Of a stretch of 64,000 bases of DNA, positions 48,601 to 58,110 are shown piece by piece. This DNA comes from Callorhinus ursinus (lineage: Eukaryota > Chordata > Mammalia > Carnivora > Otariidae). The translations under genes were made by a program, and so were the position numbers. The stretch is from assembly GCF_003265705.1 (NCBI RefSeq), contig NW_020312894.1, forward strand, positions 6,914,223-6,978,222, given 5' to 3'. The notes below the pieces were generated by a model. That model did not search any database and was not told where the DNA came from. It was given only the letters and a program-made list of their open reading frames with translations. Numbering within the stretch: position 1 is the stretch's first letter; the number at the start of each line of letters is the position of its first letter.

Positions 48601-50384
48601 GATTGAATTTATTTGCTCACTCTGACTTCTCTTGTCTAATAGTGGTTACCCTTTAGTATAAATGTTTAAGAAATACATTGACACTCTATTACTCTATTGA
48701 TATAAAATTTAATATCTATAGTTTTCCCCCGAGAATAAGGCAGGCCCTTCAGCGTACTGACCTCCCTCACTTTCCTCTCTAGGGATTCTTGTGTTGGGGG
48801 CCAGGATGTGCTTTCCCAACTCAGGAAGGTGCCATTTTCATAGGATAATGTTAAGTAGCACCTCCTGGGGTTCAAAGCAGTCAAGTTGAAATCCTGGGAT
48901 TTCAGTTCCAGATTTCTCTCTCTCCCTCCCCCCCCCTTCTCTCTCCCCCCTCCCTTCCTTTCTTCTGGTAGATTCTTATGTGAAGTTTCAATATATTTCA
49001 TAGCATTATCAGTAAGTAATTAGACTTAATTACAAGCTTTACTTGTTCCTTTCCTTGTAGCTCTTTCCCTATTCATTTTGTCTCCTTTTATCTGTTTTTT
49101 ATTTTTTTTCTGGAGTATCTGCAGGTACATTTTTAGAAAGGTGCTTGGGCAGCATCTTTCCTCCAGAGCCAGTCTCCCCCTTTCTCTCTGCCCTGGCACC
49201 AGGGGCCAATCTGTGGGGACTACATTCCTCCTCAAGTCCTTGGACCTGGAGCCTCTGCACTGTCCCCATAGGGTTTCCCCAAAAATAGTCCCTTTACTAA
49301 ACTCTCTTCAAATTACCCTCGTTGGAATGTGCCACCTGCTGCCACTCTGAATGATACTGGTCCTTATGAAAAGACAAACTCACTTTGCGACAGACAGTCC
49401 CTAACTTGCGATTTTTTTCAACTTACCATGAGATTACGGTATGTTGCTCCATCGTGAGTTCGTGACGATCTGTAATGTAAAGTCTGTGTAATCTAATGTC
49501 TCTTTTCTCCTAGTCTTTTGTCTAAGCATAAATGTTGTCTTCTAATTATGATCAGAGCAAAAGCACAATTCTGAATACATAGTCGTTCTCAGGTTCATGT
49601 GTGAGGTTCCGAGTGTTAATAAGGAAGCCTGTGGGCAGTTCCCCAAAGGTGTTGCTTCCTTCACGGGAAAGAATCCAGCCTCTGTGGACTTCTTAGAGGG
49701 AGAACTGTCTATCCCATTGAATGCTGGGATGCAGCCAGCGGCGGATTCACTGAGATGCCACGTGGGTGCAGAGAAACTGCCCAGGGTGCCAGGGAGTCCA
49801 GGCCGGCTAATAGACTGTTTCCAGCTGGTCTCTCTGGTTCCGCCCTCTGTGTCTCTAGAAGACCAGCCCCATTGGTGTAAGTGGAAGACTGAAAGAATCC
49901 TAACAAAACACCACCAGCACACTTTGTTGATGTACAGCCTTTAGCAAGTCAGTAAAGGATACCTCTTGTAGTGGTTGCCATATTCTGCATTATGACATAG
50001 GTTGCCATGTAGCTGGTTTTACTAAAGACCTCAGAATTCTGTGACCTTGAATATTTTTCTCCTAATCTTCTTATAATTCTTCCCCAGGGCCTGGGACGTA
50101 GGAAGATCTCCCCAGAGAAAAGGCAACATGTTTCAAGAAATTTCAATCTCTGGGCGTGTGACTATGTTCCATCTTGTTTTGATGGCTTTTCAAATAACCA
50201 AATATCATATGTCTATCAAGAAGTTGTGGTGGTCCCAGTTTTCAGACGCTTCCCAAGACATTATAATGAGATATGGAAATCTTTTAAATTTGTTCCTCAG
50301 AGAAGCTATACAGAGTTTTTGAAAAAGACTCCAAAAGTAAGGTTTGCTATTGACAAGAAGGTTGGTTCTTCACTGGAGCCCTAA
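39575..50384 (+). CDS. TEX36: TEX36, testis-expressed protein 36 (complete, 4 coding exons)
   Basis: Joining 39575-39625, 44940-45071, 45842-45922 and 50088-50384 gives 186 residues plus a stop, the same length as I recall for human TEX36. All introns are phase 0 with GT-AG borders. Recognised blocks are the N-terminal RRFNP.SDKDG, then LTEKTPES and EGKLPPIYKVREK, then FPFSVHDNRHSF, GCYLDS, and RNFNLWACDYVPSC, all matching recalled human TEX36. The protein is small and basic, with no signal peptide, membrane segment or known catalytic motif. The molecular role is unknown and family expression is testis-enriched. X-box motifs upstream suggest RFX control and perhaps a ciliary or flagellar role, which is inference. 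No disabling change is seen. It runs head to head with EDRF1. Confidence 0.96.
39690..39850 (+). repeat. MIR remnant in TEX36 intron 1
   Basis: Plus-oriented: aatcacttacctaacctcag, then ttccttcacctgcgaaatgg and gaggattaaatgaaacaacg. Confidence 0.75.
39900..40020 (+). repeat. L2-like remnant
   Basis: Contains ctagaatataaattccgtgg and gggctgggatctttgtcttt, similar to L2 3' ends. Confidence 0.45.
40074..40286 (+). mobile_element. Young-looking CanSINE with target-site duplication
   Basis: Complete copy near the consensus, from ggggcgcctgggtggcccag through tgggatcgagccccgcatcg to an A-rich tail. The flanks repeat aaaaggaaaaatag exactly. It lies in TEX36 intron 1. Confidence 0.96.
40351..40553 (+). 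mobile_element. CanSINE
   Basis: Second plus-oriented copy 65 bp after the first, of the subtype ggttaagtgtccgactcttg. It lies in TEX36 intron 1. Confidence 0.94.
40575..40745 (+). repeat. MIR remnant
   Basis: Plus-oriented diverged MIR: cttggctaagcaacttacgc, then agtgcttagtatgatgcatg. Confidence 0.6.
40746..42954 (+). other. TEX36: TEX36 intron 1, unique-looking part
   Basis: No exon is seen. 41740-42090 is a repeat-free block with several homeodomain-type TAAT/ATTA cores (possible conserved element). A short duplicated text cttggtgacatgacaac occurs at about 41265 and 41297. A TATC/AC microsatellite is at 42631-42660. Confidence 0.5.
42631..42660. repeat. (ATCT)n-(AC)n microsatellite
   Basis: About five ATCT units, then TATA and a short AC run. 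Confidence 0.85.
42955..43435. repeat. G-rich minisatellite in TEX36 intron 1
   Basis: Built from 10-11-bp units (gctggctgggt and variants) arranged into a 35-bp higher-order unit that includes ggttgggacaatggttgagg. The copies 43131-43165 and 43166-43200 are identical. The array contains the 10-N gap. All reading frames stay open on both strands, so the repeat open frames are artefacts. Confidence 0.96.
43347..43356. other. Assembly gap (10 N)
   Basis: Ten Ns inside the minisatellite. Its true length is unknown, since short N runs often stand for a gap of arbitrary size. Confidence 0.99.
43970..44135 (-). repeat. MIR remnant in TEX36 intron 1
   Basis: Antisense MIR: cccattttacagatgaagac, gggattggactcaggacctc. 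Confidence 0.75.
44136..44939 (+). other. TEX36: TEX36 intron 1, 3' part
   Basis: GC-rich, with several short overlapping open frames and no recognised exon until the exon 2 acceptor. The piece at 44562-44915 looks like a shadow frame. Confidence 0.5.
44940..45071 (+). CDS. TEX36: TEX36 coding exon 2
   Basis: Starts after gttttccag and encodes 44 residues (18-61), beginning FPQIGLTEKTPES and ending KLPPIYKVREK, with donor AAG before GTGAGT. The length is an exact multiple of three. Residues near SSTSAMLKEPHRPHLSRQ look less constrained than the two ends. Confidence 0.96.
45842..45922 (+). CDS. TEX36: TEX36 coding exon 3
   Basis: 81 nt encode QAVSDNFPFSVHDNRHSF and then QSSGCYLDS (residues 62-88). 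The acceptor is ccttttccag and the donor TCT before GTGAGT. The intron before it is 770 bp. FPFSVHDNRHSF looks like the core of the family motif. Confidence 0.96.
46732..46758. repeat. (ATG)n microsatellite
   Basis: About eight ATG/TTG units in TEX36 intron 3. Confidence 0.9.
46765..46925 (-). repeat. MIR remnant in TEX36 intron 3
   Basis: Antisense MIR text: accatttatgaagcatttgc, then gtttaatcctcaagacaaca and agagatggggaacctgataa. Confidence 0.7.
47470..48660 (-). mobile_element. Old L1 ORF2-region remnant, antisense, TEX36 intron 3
   Basis: T-rich text such as ttgctttggctacatcccaa, gaagtgtctctctttacata and cagaattttttgagatcatc is the familiar antisense of old mammalian L1 ORF2. It is heavily decayed with no open ORF2 frame. 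Confidence 0.65.
48880..50087 (+). other. TEX36: TEX36 intron 3, 3' part
   Basis: A CT/C-rich run lies at about 48916-48965. The rest is unique-looking. Overlapping frames at 49542-49944 on both strands are not supported as exons. Confidence 0.45.
50088..50384 (+). CDS. TEX36: TEX36 coding exon 4 (terminal)
   Basis: Starts after cttccccag and encodes 98 residues (89-186) ending KKVGSSLEP, with TAA at 50382-50384. It contains RNFNLWACDYVPSCFDGFSN and FRRFPRHYNEIWKSFKFVPQ, and a Lys-rich end (LKKTPKVRFAIDKK). The reading frame is intact. An out-of-frame open frame from 50128 in the same exon is a shadow. Confidence 0.96.
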   Translation, partial: GLGRRKISPEKRQHVSRNFNLWACDYVPSCFDGFSNNQISYVYQEVVVVPVFRRFPRHYNEIWKSFKFVPQRSYTEFLKKTPKVRFAIDKKVGSSLEP

Positions 50385-50668
50385 TCCATCCAGAAGGTTA
50401 TTGAGTTTTGTAATATTAGTATTGCACTGAACATTCTAAAAGTATGTGTTTTCTGGTTCAGCCATACTAGTTGACATAGGATTTGTTTGAATTAGAGATT
50501 AGAGACTGTACATGCCTTAATGCTGAGGTGAAATAGTCTTGCTTTGTTAACACAGAGATTAAAGTCTTTATATTGAGAAACTAGAAAAGCTACACATTAT
50601 GTTACCACTCCCCACTTTAAAATGTTTCTGTTTTTTAATAAGGTTGAAAAACATTCAAGTCCTTATAA

Positions 50669-50674
50669 AATAAA
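50669..50674 (+). terminator. TEX36: Candidate TEX36 polyadenylation signal
   Basis: AATAAA lies 285 nt after the TEX36 stop codon, before the first downstream SINE. It is the first canonical hexamer I noticed after the stop in unique sequence. No transcript evidence is available. Confidence 0.5.
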
Positions 50675-50789
50675 GATCTGTGAAGATATACACACTTTAA
50701 ATGAAAGTGCTTTAAACGAAAATGTATTTAAATGAACTTTAAAATTGCCACATTACCTTTGGGGGGAGTTTTAAAAATTATGTAATTGA

Positions 50790-50985
50790 GGGCGCCTGGG
50801 TGGCTCAGTCGGTTAAGCGACTGCCTTCGGCTCAGGTCATGATCCTGGGGTCCCGGGATCGAGTCCCGCATCGGACTCCCTGCTCAGCGGGGAGTCTGCT
50901 TCTCCCTCTAACCCTCCCCCCTCTCATGTGCTCTCTCTCTCTCTCTCATTCTCACTCTCTCAAAATAAATAAATCTTAAAAAAAA
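50790..50985 (+). mobile_element. Young CanSINE with exact target-site duplication
   Basis: Near-consensus copy (gggcgcctgggtggctcagt to an A-rich tail), with a B-box-like gggatcgagtcccgcatc. The flanks repeat aaattatgtaattga exactly. Confidence 0.96.
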
Positions 50986-51009
50986 AATTATGTAATTGAT
51001 ATAGGATTA

Positions 51010-51560
51010 CATTTTCATTCTGAAAGTTCAAACAGTACAGAGGCAGCAGGAGTTCCCCTTGAGTTCATCACATCTCCAATCATTGTCCTGTCCCCAGAAG
51101 TAAGTTAACCATTTGTTTTTATTCTGTGCACTTATAACCATATACATATGTGTAACTCCATATAAATTTTGAACATGAACTGTTATACAGCACATGGCGC
51201 TCTATAACTTTCTTTTGATATCTAACGATATATCTTGGGAGTTCTTACTATGTCAGTATGAATAGACTGGTTTGCTTTCTAAACTGCTGCAATGTAGTCC
51301 CTAAAATGGATGCACCATGTTTTCGAAATTACCTTATTAATGAGCATTTGAATTGCTTCTACTTTTTTGCTGTCAGACCTGGTGCTCTATGAGCGCTTTG
51401 ATCAACCTCTTTGGGTGATGTTTATATGCTCCTGTGGAGTAAAATCTGAAAAGTTACCCTGTTAGTGCTAGATTGGATGGTATTCACAGTTTACGTTTTC
51501 ATAAATACTCCCAAACTACCTTAGAGACTGGACTAATTAAACTCCTACCAATGGTATCTG
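51010..51560 (-). repeat. Old L1-like remnant, antisense
   Basis: Diverged text (agttcaaacagtacagaggc, acctctttgggtgatgttta) of an old L1 3' part. The same type recurs at about 52960-53480. Confidence 0.5.
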
Positions 51561-51590
51561 TGCATTTCAGTTTCTCCCCCCTCAAATTAT

Positions 51591-51798
51591 TTTTATTTAT
51601 TTATTTATTTATGTATGTATGTATTTAGAGAGTGAGAGGGTGAGAGGGTGAGGAGGGGCAGAGGGAGAGAGAGAATCTTAAGCAGGCTCCATGCCCAGCA
51701 CAGAGCCCAATGCAGGGCTTGATCTCACAGCCCTGAGATCAGAACCTGAGCTGAAATCAATAGTAGGATGTTTAACCGACTGAGCCACCCAGGTGCCC
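51591..51798 (-). mobile_element. CanSINE with target-site duplication
   Basis: Reverse copy with (ATTT)n/(ATGT)n tail, ending gactgagccacccaggtgcc. The flanks repeat ctcaaattat. Confidence 0.94.
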
Positions 51799-52844
51799 CT
51801 CAAATTATCTTCTACATATTTAAGGATATGTAAGGACAAAAATTTTACTTGTTTTCTTATTTTGCATTTCTCTGATTATTGTCGAAGTTGAATGTCTTTT
51901 CCCACTCAATGGTCCTTTGTACCCCACTCCTATAAACTGACCAGTGTTGCCAGTGCTCAATACCAACACTTTCTTGTTTGTATTTGGATGTTTTCCCTAA
52001 AGATGAATTTTAGAAAAAGCTTCAAGTACATCCACTGGTAATTTGATAGAAGTTTCCCCAAATTTAGAAAATAATTTATGGGAGAACTGATATTCTTATG
52101 CCACAGTGAATCTCACCATTTATTCAAATCTTGTTTTGTGTTCTTCAATAAAGTTTTATAGTTTTCTTCACATAGTTCTGACATGTTTCTTTTCTATATT
52201 TATTTCTGCATATTTTGAACTTCTGTGGCTATTTTGAATTCTTTTTTAAGTTACACTTTCAGGTTGATTTTGACTGATGTGTATAAAAGCTGTTGATTTC
52301 TGTACGTGAATCTAGTACTTGACACCTGTCTAAACTTGTAGTAGTAAATATTCCAAAAAAACAAAAATAAAGTTATAATAATTTTTCGGTGGATTTTTTT
52401 TGGCTTTTCTACGCAGACGATTGTATCATTTGCAAAAATGATCACTTGTATCATTTTTCACATTTATACTGATGTGAAACCCTCATTTTATTGCATCAGG
52501 TACAATTTGAATATTGGCACAGATGGTACATATCCTTATTTCTGAACGTAACAGGGCTGCTTCTAATGCGTTTCTCTGAAGTCTGACTATTGCTGTAGGT
52601 TTTAGATAGGTAATCTTGATCCAGCTGATAATGATCTCTAATTCTTTGTTTCTTGGTTTTCTCTGCCTAAGTTATTTTGTGAAGTCCATGTAATGTACGT
52701 ACATGGGAAAAAAAGAAAAGAAAATTAAAGAGTGAAAAATGGTTTCCCTGATATCCCTAACTCCAGTCCCCATTTTTTTCTCCCAGCACTAGCACTACTG
52801 ACACTTTTTTACGGGCATCTTTTTCCAGGCAGTCTGTATAGATT

Positions 52845-52886
52845 CATTCTCTCTCTCTCTCTCTCTTTCTCATACATGCACGCACA

Positions 52887-52933
<47 letters not shown>
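52845..52933. repeat. (CT)n-(CA)n compound microsatellite
   Basis: CT run, then a CA run of about 43 bases (52891-52933). The open frame at 52732-52956 is an artefact of it. Confidence 0.95.
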
Positions 52934-52934
<1 letters not shown>

Positions 52935-52959
52935 ATTTAATAAACACCAATGGTAGACA

Positions 52960-53760
52960 CCATTCCACTGTTGTTTTTCTGCTACGCCACTACCAACTAC
53001 CCTTACAAATGCATCTTTGAAGTTTCAAAGTCGTTCCTTATCAGTACTTATAAATCTTCTTTTTTGAAAACACGGTTGCCTGGTATTTCATTACATGGAG
53101 ATGTGCCATGGTCCTGGAATCTTCTGATGGCCATTTATGCAGGTTTCTGTCTTTTCCTCCTATAAACATCTGTGAGCATTTCTATATGGTAAAACTCATA
53201 AAAATAAACTAGTTCAACCAAAGAATGTGGATTTTCAATTTTAGTTTATATTAAATTTTAAAAATTTTAAGATCAAATTTTCTGAAAGGGGCTGTCTCCA
53301 GCTTACAGCTTCGCCAACAAGATATGAGATCTGAGAGCTTCTATTTTCCCCACACTCGGGCATTAACAAATTCTTTTATGTTTACCAGTTTGTTAGCTAA
53401 AAAATGGTATCGTGTTTCAATTTATATCTCTTTCATTGTGTGTGTTGCTATTGAAAAGCCATTTGTGTTTCTCTTGCTGTGAACTATTTATCTGTATCCT
53501 TCACTAATTCTTCCATTGGTTCATTTGTCTTACTCTTCAATTATTTGCATGATTTCTTGATATATTAAGATATTAAGGCTTTTGTATCAAATGTTGGTTA
53601 TTCCCTCTTTATGACCATATATATATATTTAATTAATAGACTTTATTTCTTAGAGCTGTTTTAGGTTTACAGGAAAACTGAATGGGTAGTACCCAGTTTC
53701 CATATACCCACTCTCCCCCACTCATCACCCCCCACGGTTTCCCCTATTGATAACATCTTA
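52960..53760 (-). repeat. Old L1-like remnants, antisense
   Basis: Text such as atttcattacatggagatgt, gtgaactatttatctgtatc and gctgttttaggtttacagga fits decayed L1 3' regions. No open frame remains. Confidence 0.5.
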
Positions 53761-54176
53761 CATAGGTGTGGTATATACCACATTTTTAGTTCTGTGTGTA
53801 TTTTCATGTAGTAAAATGTATAACTCTCCTATTTAATGGCTTTTGGATTTCGTGCCTTGCTTAGGACCCCCTATGTTTGAGATTATGAAATAACTCTAAA
53901 ATCTGTTGTAGTTATTATTGTTAATATATGGTGACATTATAGGTGATATTTTGGCACTTATTGAGATGATCATATAAATTTTCTGTATTAATCTGTGAAG
54001 GTAGTAAGGTATATTAATGGATTTTCTAATGTTCACCCATACTAACATTCTTAGGGACAAACTTTAGTTGGTTATGATATGATGTATTATTCTTATTATT
54101 CTTTTGATATTATTCTTTTGATGTATGATTCTCTTGATTTGATATGCAAATTTTTAAAGGATTTTAAAATCTATTT

Positions 54177-54372
54177 TTTTAAAAGATTCATTTATTTATT
54201 TTAGAGAGAGAGCACAGGGGGCAGGGGCAGAGGGAGAGGGAGTGAGAGTCTTAAGCAGACTCCATACTGAGCATGGAGCCAGATGCGGGGCTCAATCTCA
54301 TGACTCTGAGATTACGACCTGAGCTGAAACCAAGACTTGGATGCTCAACTGACTGTGCCACCCTGGCGTCCC
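54177..54372 (-). mobile_element. CanSINE, first of a shared-target pair
   Basis: Reverse copy with tail aaaagattcatttatttatt and head tgactgtgccaccctggcgt. It is flanked by taaaatctattt at 54165-54176 and 54373-54384. Confidence 0.93.
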
Positions 54373-54384
54373 TAAAATCTATTT

Positions 54385-54584
54385 AAAAAAATATTTTATT
54401 TATTTGTTTATTTAAGTGTGCACAGGAGGAAGGGGAGGAGGAGAGGGGGAGGGAGAGGGACAAGCAGACTTCAAGCTGAGTGCAGAGCCTGATGCAGGGG
54501 TCTGATCTCATGACCGGGAGACCACGACCTGAGCCAAAACCAAGAGTCTGAGGCTCAACCAACTGAGCCACCCAGGTGCTCCTC
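54385..54584 (-). mobile_element. CanSINE, second of a shared-target pair
   Basis: Reverse copy ending caactgagccacccaggtgc. It shares the middle taaaatctattt (54373-54384) with its neighbour and has the third copy at 54585-54596. Confidence 0.93.
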
Positions 54585-54772
54585 TAAAATCTATTTTTAC
54601 TATGCTCTGACACTGCATGTATAAATTGCAAATATCTATAGAATTTGCCATGAAATCTCCTGGACCTGGTGCAGTTTTCAGGTACAGATCTTTGAACATC
54701 TTCTCAACGTATTTTATGAAAATTAGTCTGTATCTTCTATTTCTTTTTTTCTTTTTCTCGAATTTTGGTCAC

Positions 54773-54899
54773 TTTTTTTTTGGTTTATTTATTTATATAT
54801 ATATATTTTTAGTAATCTCTACACCACCATGGGACTCAAACTCACAACCCTGAGATCAAAAGTTGCACACTCATCTGACTGAGTCAGCCAGGCACCCCA
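54773..54899 (-). mobile_element. Old-type CanSINE with target-site duplication
   Basis: Reverse older copy (agtaatctctacaccaccat) ending agtcagccaggcacccc. The flanks repeat ttttggtcact / ctttggtcact. Confidence 0.88.
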
Positions 54900-55320
54900 T
54901 CATCTAACTTTGGTCACTATTATTTGTAAAGGAAATCATCTGTTTTATGTTGATTTTTGAATCTGGGGTATTTCATTTAGTTATTCTCTTTAATCTTTAA
55001 AGTTATGTCCTGTCCTTTGACATGTTAAATGTTGTTCACATGTCTTTGCTCTCTTTATGAAATCTACATTTTTGTTGCTGTTGTTTGCTTTTGATCTTAC
55101 TAATTTATGCTTTCATGTTTATGTTTTCTGTTCTTGGGCTTATTTTTATCTCTTTATGGCTTCTCAAGGTGAAAGCATAACTCAATTATTTGCAGCCTTT
55201 CCTGTGTTCTTGTGGTAAGGTAAAGTAAGGTAAGGCTGTTTCTTTCAAAGGCCACTCTGTAGATACATCATGCTTCTCTACATACTGTTCATTTTATTTT
55301 TATTAATTTTTTACCTTTTT
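54900..55320 (-). repeat. Old L1 remnant, antisense
   Basis: Text such as ttttgatcttactaatttat and ttatctctttatggcttctc is decayed L1 ORF2 antisense. Confidence 0.5.
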
Positions 55321-55471
55321 TTCTTTTTAAAAAATTTTTATTTAAATTCCAGTTAGTTCGCATGTAGTGTAATAATAGTTTCGGGTGTACAATATAGCGA
55401 TTCAGCACTTCCATACATCACCTGGTGCTCCTCACAAGGGTCCTCCTTCACACCCATCACCTATTTCCACT

Positions 55472-55473
<2 letters not shown>

Positions 55474-55503
<30 letters not shown>
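55474..55503. repeat. Poly-C run (30 bases)
   Basis: 30 consecutive C, expanded from the C-rich part of the L1 3' region. The minus strand is poly-G. Confidence 0.9.
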
Positions 55504-55540
55504 ACCCAGTAGGTCCTCTATAGTTAAGAGTCTGTTTCTT

Positions 55541-55721
55541 GAGGCGCCTGGGTGGCTCAGTCAGTTAAGCATCTGTCTTCAGCTCAGGTCATGATCCCAG
55601 GGTCCTGGGCTCCCTGCTCAACGGGGAGTCCGCTTCTCTCTCTGCCCCTCTCCACTGCTCATGATCTCTCTCTCACAAGCTCTCTCTCTCTCAAATAAAT
55701 AAATAAAAGCTTAAAAAAAAG
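55541..55721 (+). mobile_element. CanSINE inside an L1, with target-site duplication
   Basis: Plus-oriented, slightly shortened in the middle (the gggatcgagtcccgcat part is missing). The flanks repeat aagagtctgtttct. Confidence 0.94.
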
Positions 55722-55859
55722 AAGAGTCTGTTTCTCGGTTTTCCTCTCAGACGCCTAGATCAATGGAACAGAATAGAAAACCCAGAAATAAACCCACAAC
55801 TATATGGTCAATTAAGCTTTGACAAAGCACAAAAGAATATCCATTTTAAAGTAGCTTGT

Positions 55860-56090
55860 AATGTTCTTTTTTAATCCAAGAATTATTAAGAAGTACATTT
55901 TCTAATTTATTCTTTTGTTAGTTTTCATCATCTATATTTTATTAATTAATTTTTGCATTGTGGTCAGTAATTAAAATCTATAATTTCTGCTTACTGAAAA
56001 TTTAAAAATGTGGCTTAACACATGGTCAATATTTGCAAATGTTCTAGGGGCATTCAAAAAGGATGTGTAATCACTCATTTAAAAAAATTT
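55860..56090 (-). repeat. Old L1 ORF2 remnant, antisense
   Basis: Text such as ttttgcattgtggtcagtaa, tggcttaacacatggtcaat and gggcattcaaaaaggatgtg is L1 ORF2 antisense. Confidence 0.65.
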
Positions 56091-56096
56091 ATTTTA

Positions 56097-56281
56097 GGGG
56101 CGCCTGGGTGGCTCAGATGGTTAAGCGTCTGCCTTCAGCTCAGGTCATGATCTCAGAGTCCTGGGAGTGAGCCCCAAATCTGGCTCCTTGGTCAGCAGGG
56201 AGCCTGCTTCTCCCTCTGCCTGCCATTCTCCCTGCTTGTTCTCTCTCTGTCTCTCTCTCGAATAAATAAAAGTTTAAAAAA
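56097..56281 (+). mobile_element. CanSINE
   Basis: Plus-oriented copy from ggggcgcctgggtggctcag to an aataaataaaagttt tail. Confidence 0.94.
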
Positions 56282-56404
56282 ATATTCTTTTGAAAGAACT
56301 ATATATTTGTGGAAGATTGTACAACAAAAATAGTACAGAGGTTCTGTGTCCCTTTCACCCAATTTTCCCTAATGTTAATATCTGGCATAGTTATAGTACA
56401 ACAG

Positions 56405-56850
56405 CGTATTTGTTTTCTGTTGCTTGTAGCAAATTGCCATAAACGTAGTGGCTTAAAACAGCACCCATGTATTAGCTTATGGTTCTGAGCACACGTGGCT
56501 GGACTCTCTGCTCACAGTCTTACGGGCTAAAATGAAGGGTTGTCTGTACCACACTCTCACCTGAAGCCTGGGGTCTTCTTTCAAGCCCATGTGGTTGTGG
56601 CAGAACTCAGTTCCTCGTGCTCCTAGGAATAGATGCCTGTTCCCTGGTTGGCTGTTAGCCACAGGCCATTCTTAGCTCCTGGAAGTTGCTGCTTAACTCG
56701 CTGTTATCACCTCATCCAGCTTCAAAGCCAGCAATGGAGTTTAAATCTCTCTTACATTTTGTTGATCTGTCTCACTAGGAAAATACTGTTACTGTTGATT
56801 GTTTGTTGTTTTTAATGGGATCACACAATTAGATCAGACCCACCCAGTTT
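56405..56850. repeat. Old interspersed repeat, family uncertain, 5' part
   Basis: Contains tctgttgcttgtagcaaatt, gtggcttaaaacagcaccca and acctcatccagcttcaaagc, a common mammalian repeat text. A CanSINE splits it at 56851. Related text recurs at 57085-57390 and 63320-63600. Confidence 0.55.
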
Positions 56851-57042
56851 TGTTTTGTTTTTAAAGATTTTATTTATTTATTTGACAGAGCACAAGCAGG
56901 GGGAGCAGCAGAGGGAGAGGGGGAGAAGCAGACTGCCCACAGAGCAGAGAGCCCGAAATGAACCGGGGCTCGATCCCAGGACCCTGGGATCATGACCTGA
57001 GCCGAAGGCAGATGCTTAACCAACTGAGCCACCCAGGTGCCC
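56851..57042 (-). mobile_element. CanSINE with target-site duplication
   Basis: Reverse near-consensus copy. The flanks repeat agacccacccagttt. Confidence 0.95.
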
Positions 57043-57084
57043 TAGACCCACCCAGTTTAATATCCATATCTTTTTGCTGTTGTT

Positions 57085-57395
57085 GTTGATTTGCTTGTTA
57101 ACAACAAACCTTTATTTCTCGTAGTTCTGGAGGGCTGGGGAGTCCAAGATCATGGATGGACAGATTTAGTGTTTGGTGAGGGCTCACGTGGCAAAAGGAC
57201 AATCTCCGTATCTTAAGGTCAATTGATTTCGGTCCTTAATTACATCTGGACAAGTCCCTTTTTCTGAATAACATAGCACAATAACGGGAGTGATATTGAA
57301 TCACGTTCACAGGTTCTGTTCACACTAAAGGGCAGGAGATTACACAAGAGTGAGGGTCAAGGGCATCATCCTAGACTTCTGTTCACCACAAATAG
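57085..57395. repeat. Old interspersed repeat, family uncertain
   Basis: Contains cctttatttctcgtagttct, ggagggctggggagtccaag and ggcagattacacaag-like text. It is related to the copies at 56405 and 63320. Confidence 0.5.
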
Positions 57396-58110
57396 CACAA
57401 GCAGAAAACTGATGTTAAATCCATAGACTTTATTCAGATTTTACCAGTTTTATATGCACTTGTGTGCATGCAAGCCTGTGTGTATGTGTGTATTTCTATG
57501 TGAGTAGCCTCTTTTGCTAGCTACAAAATAAAAATAGATTATATCTAGCTTGTTAACTGGCTCAGCAAGTCTAGCATGTATATGATATGTACCCTTGAGA
57601 ACTGGGTGAGCTATTTCCCTTTGAGAATCCTTGGGTTTTTTCAATTTTTAATTTTTACCTTTTTTTAAAGGTCATAGAAAATTTTCTTTAATTATTTCTT
57701 TGATTATTTTATCTACTCCATTTTCTCCTTTTCTTCTACAATACTTCTTAGATGGGTATGAAAATATCTGGACCTGTCTTTCTCAACTTTGAAGTATTCC
57801 CTTATATTTTCTGTCTGCTTGTATATTTGCACCAGTTTGCTAGATGACTCTTCAACGGGTCCATTTTGTTATTTAGCCAAGCTACTGAGGGTTTCCTATA
57901 ACCAAACACTTTAACTTCCAGAGTCTCTTTTTGGGTCTCATTAATGGATGGAATGTTTAATTCTGTCCGATAATAATTTTACTTATTCCAATATCTTGTT
58001 ATTTTTGTCCATTCATTTTATTTCTCAGGCATTGCTATATGTGTTTGCCTTTCTAGCACAGTACAAACATTTGGTGATTTTTAGTTTTATGCTTGCCTTG
58101 TGAGGATCCG
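57396..58110 (-). repeat. T-rich, possible old LINE remnant
   Basis: T-rich text with long TT-rich phrases, resembling decayed antisense LINE. No open frame of note. Confidence 0.35.

Larger units (their letters stand above)
55322..55850. mobile_element. L1 with 5' inversion, interrupted by a CanSINE
   Basis: Left part (55322-55540, then 55722-55750) is the antisense L1 3'UTR (aattccagttagttcgcatg, acttccatacatcacctggt, tagttaagagtctgtttctt). The right part (about 55755-55850) is ORF2 text in the opposite, plus, orientation (agatcaatggaacagaatag). This arrangement is what twin priming produces. A CanSINE sits inside the left part. Confidence 0.75.

Noticed and set aside
47470..48660. Intact L1 ORF2.
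   Set aside because: The antisense LINE text is full of stops and indels.
49542..49944. Open frames on both strands before TEX36 exon 4.
   Set aside because: They overlap each other in opposite directions and have no match to TEX36 or any family I know.
50790..50985. tRNA-Lys gene.
   Set aside because: The tRNA-like head belongs to a CanSINE with tail and target-site duplication. The same holds for the other SINE heads in the window.
52732..52956. 74-codon open frame.
   Set aside because: Its end is the CA microsatellite read as His-Thr repeats.
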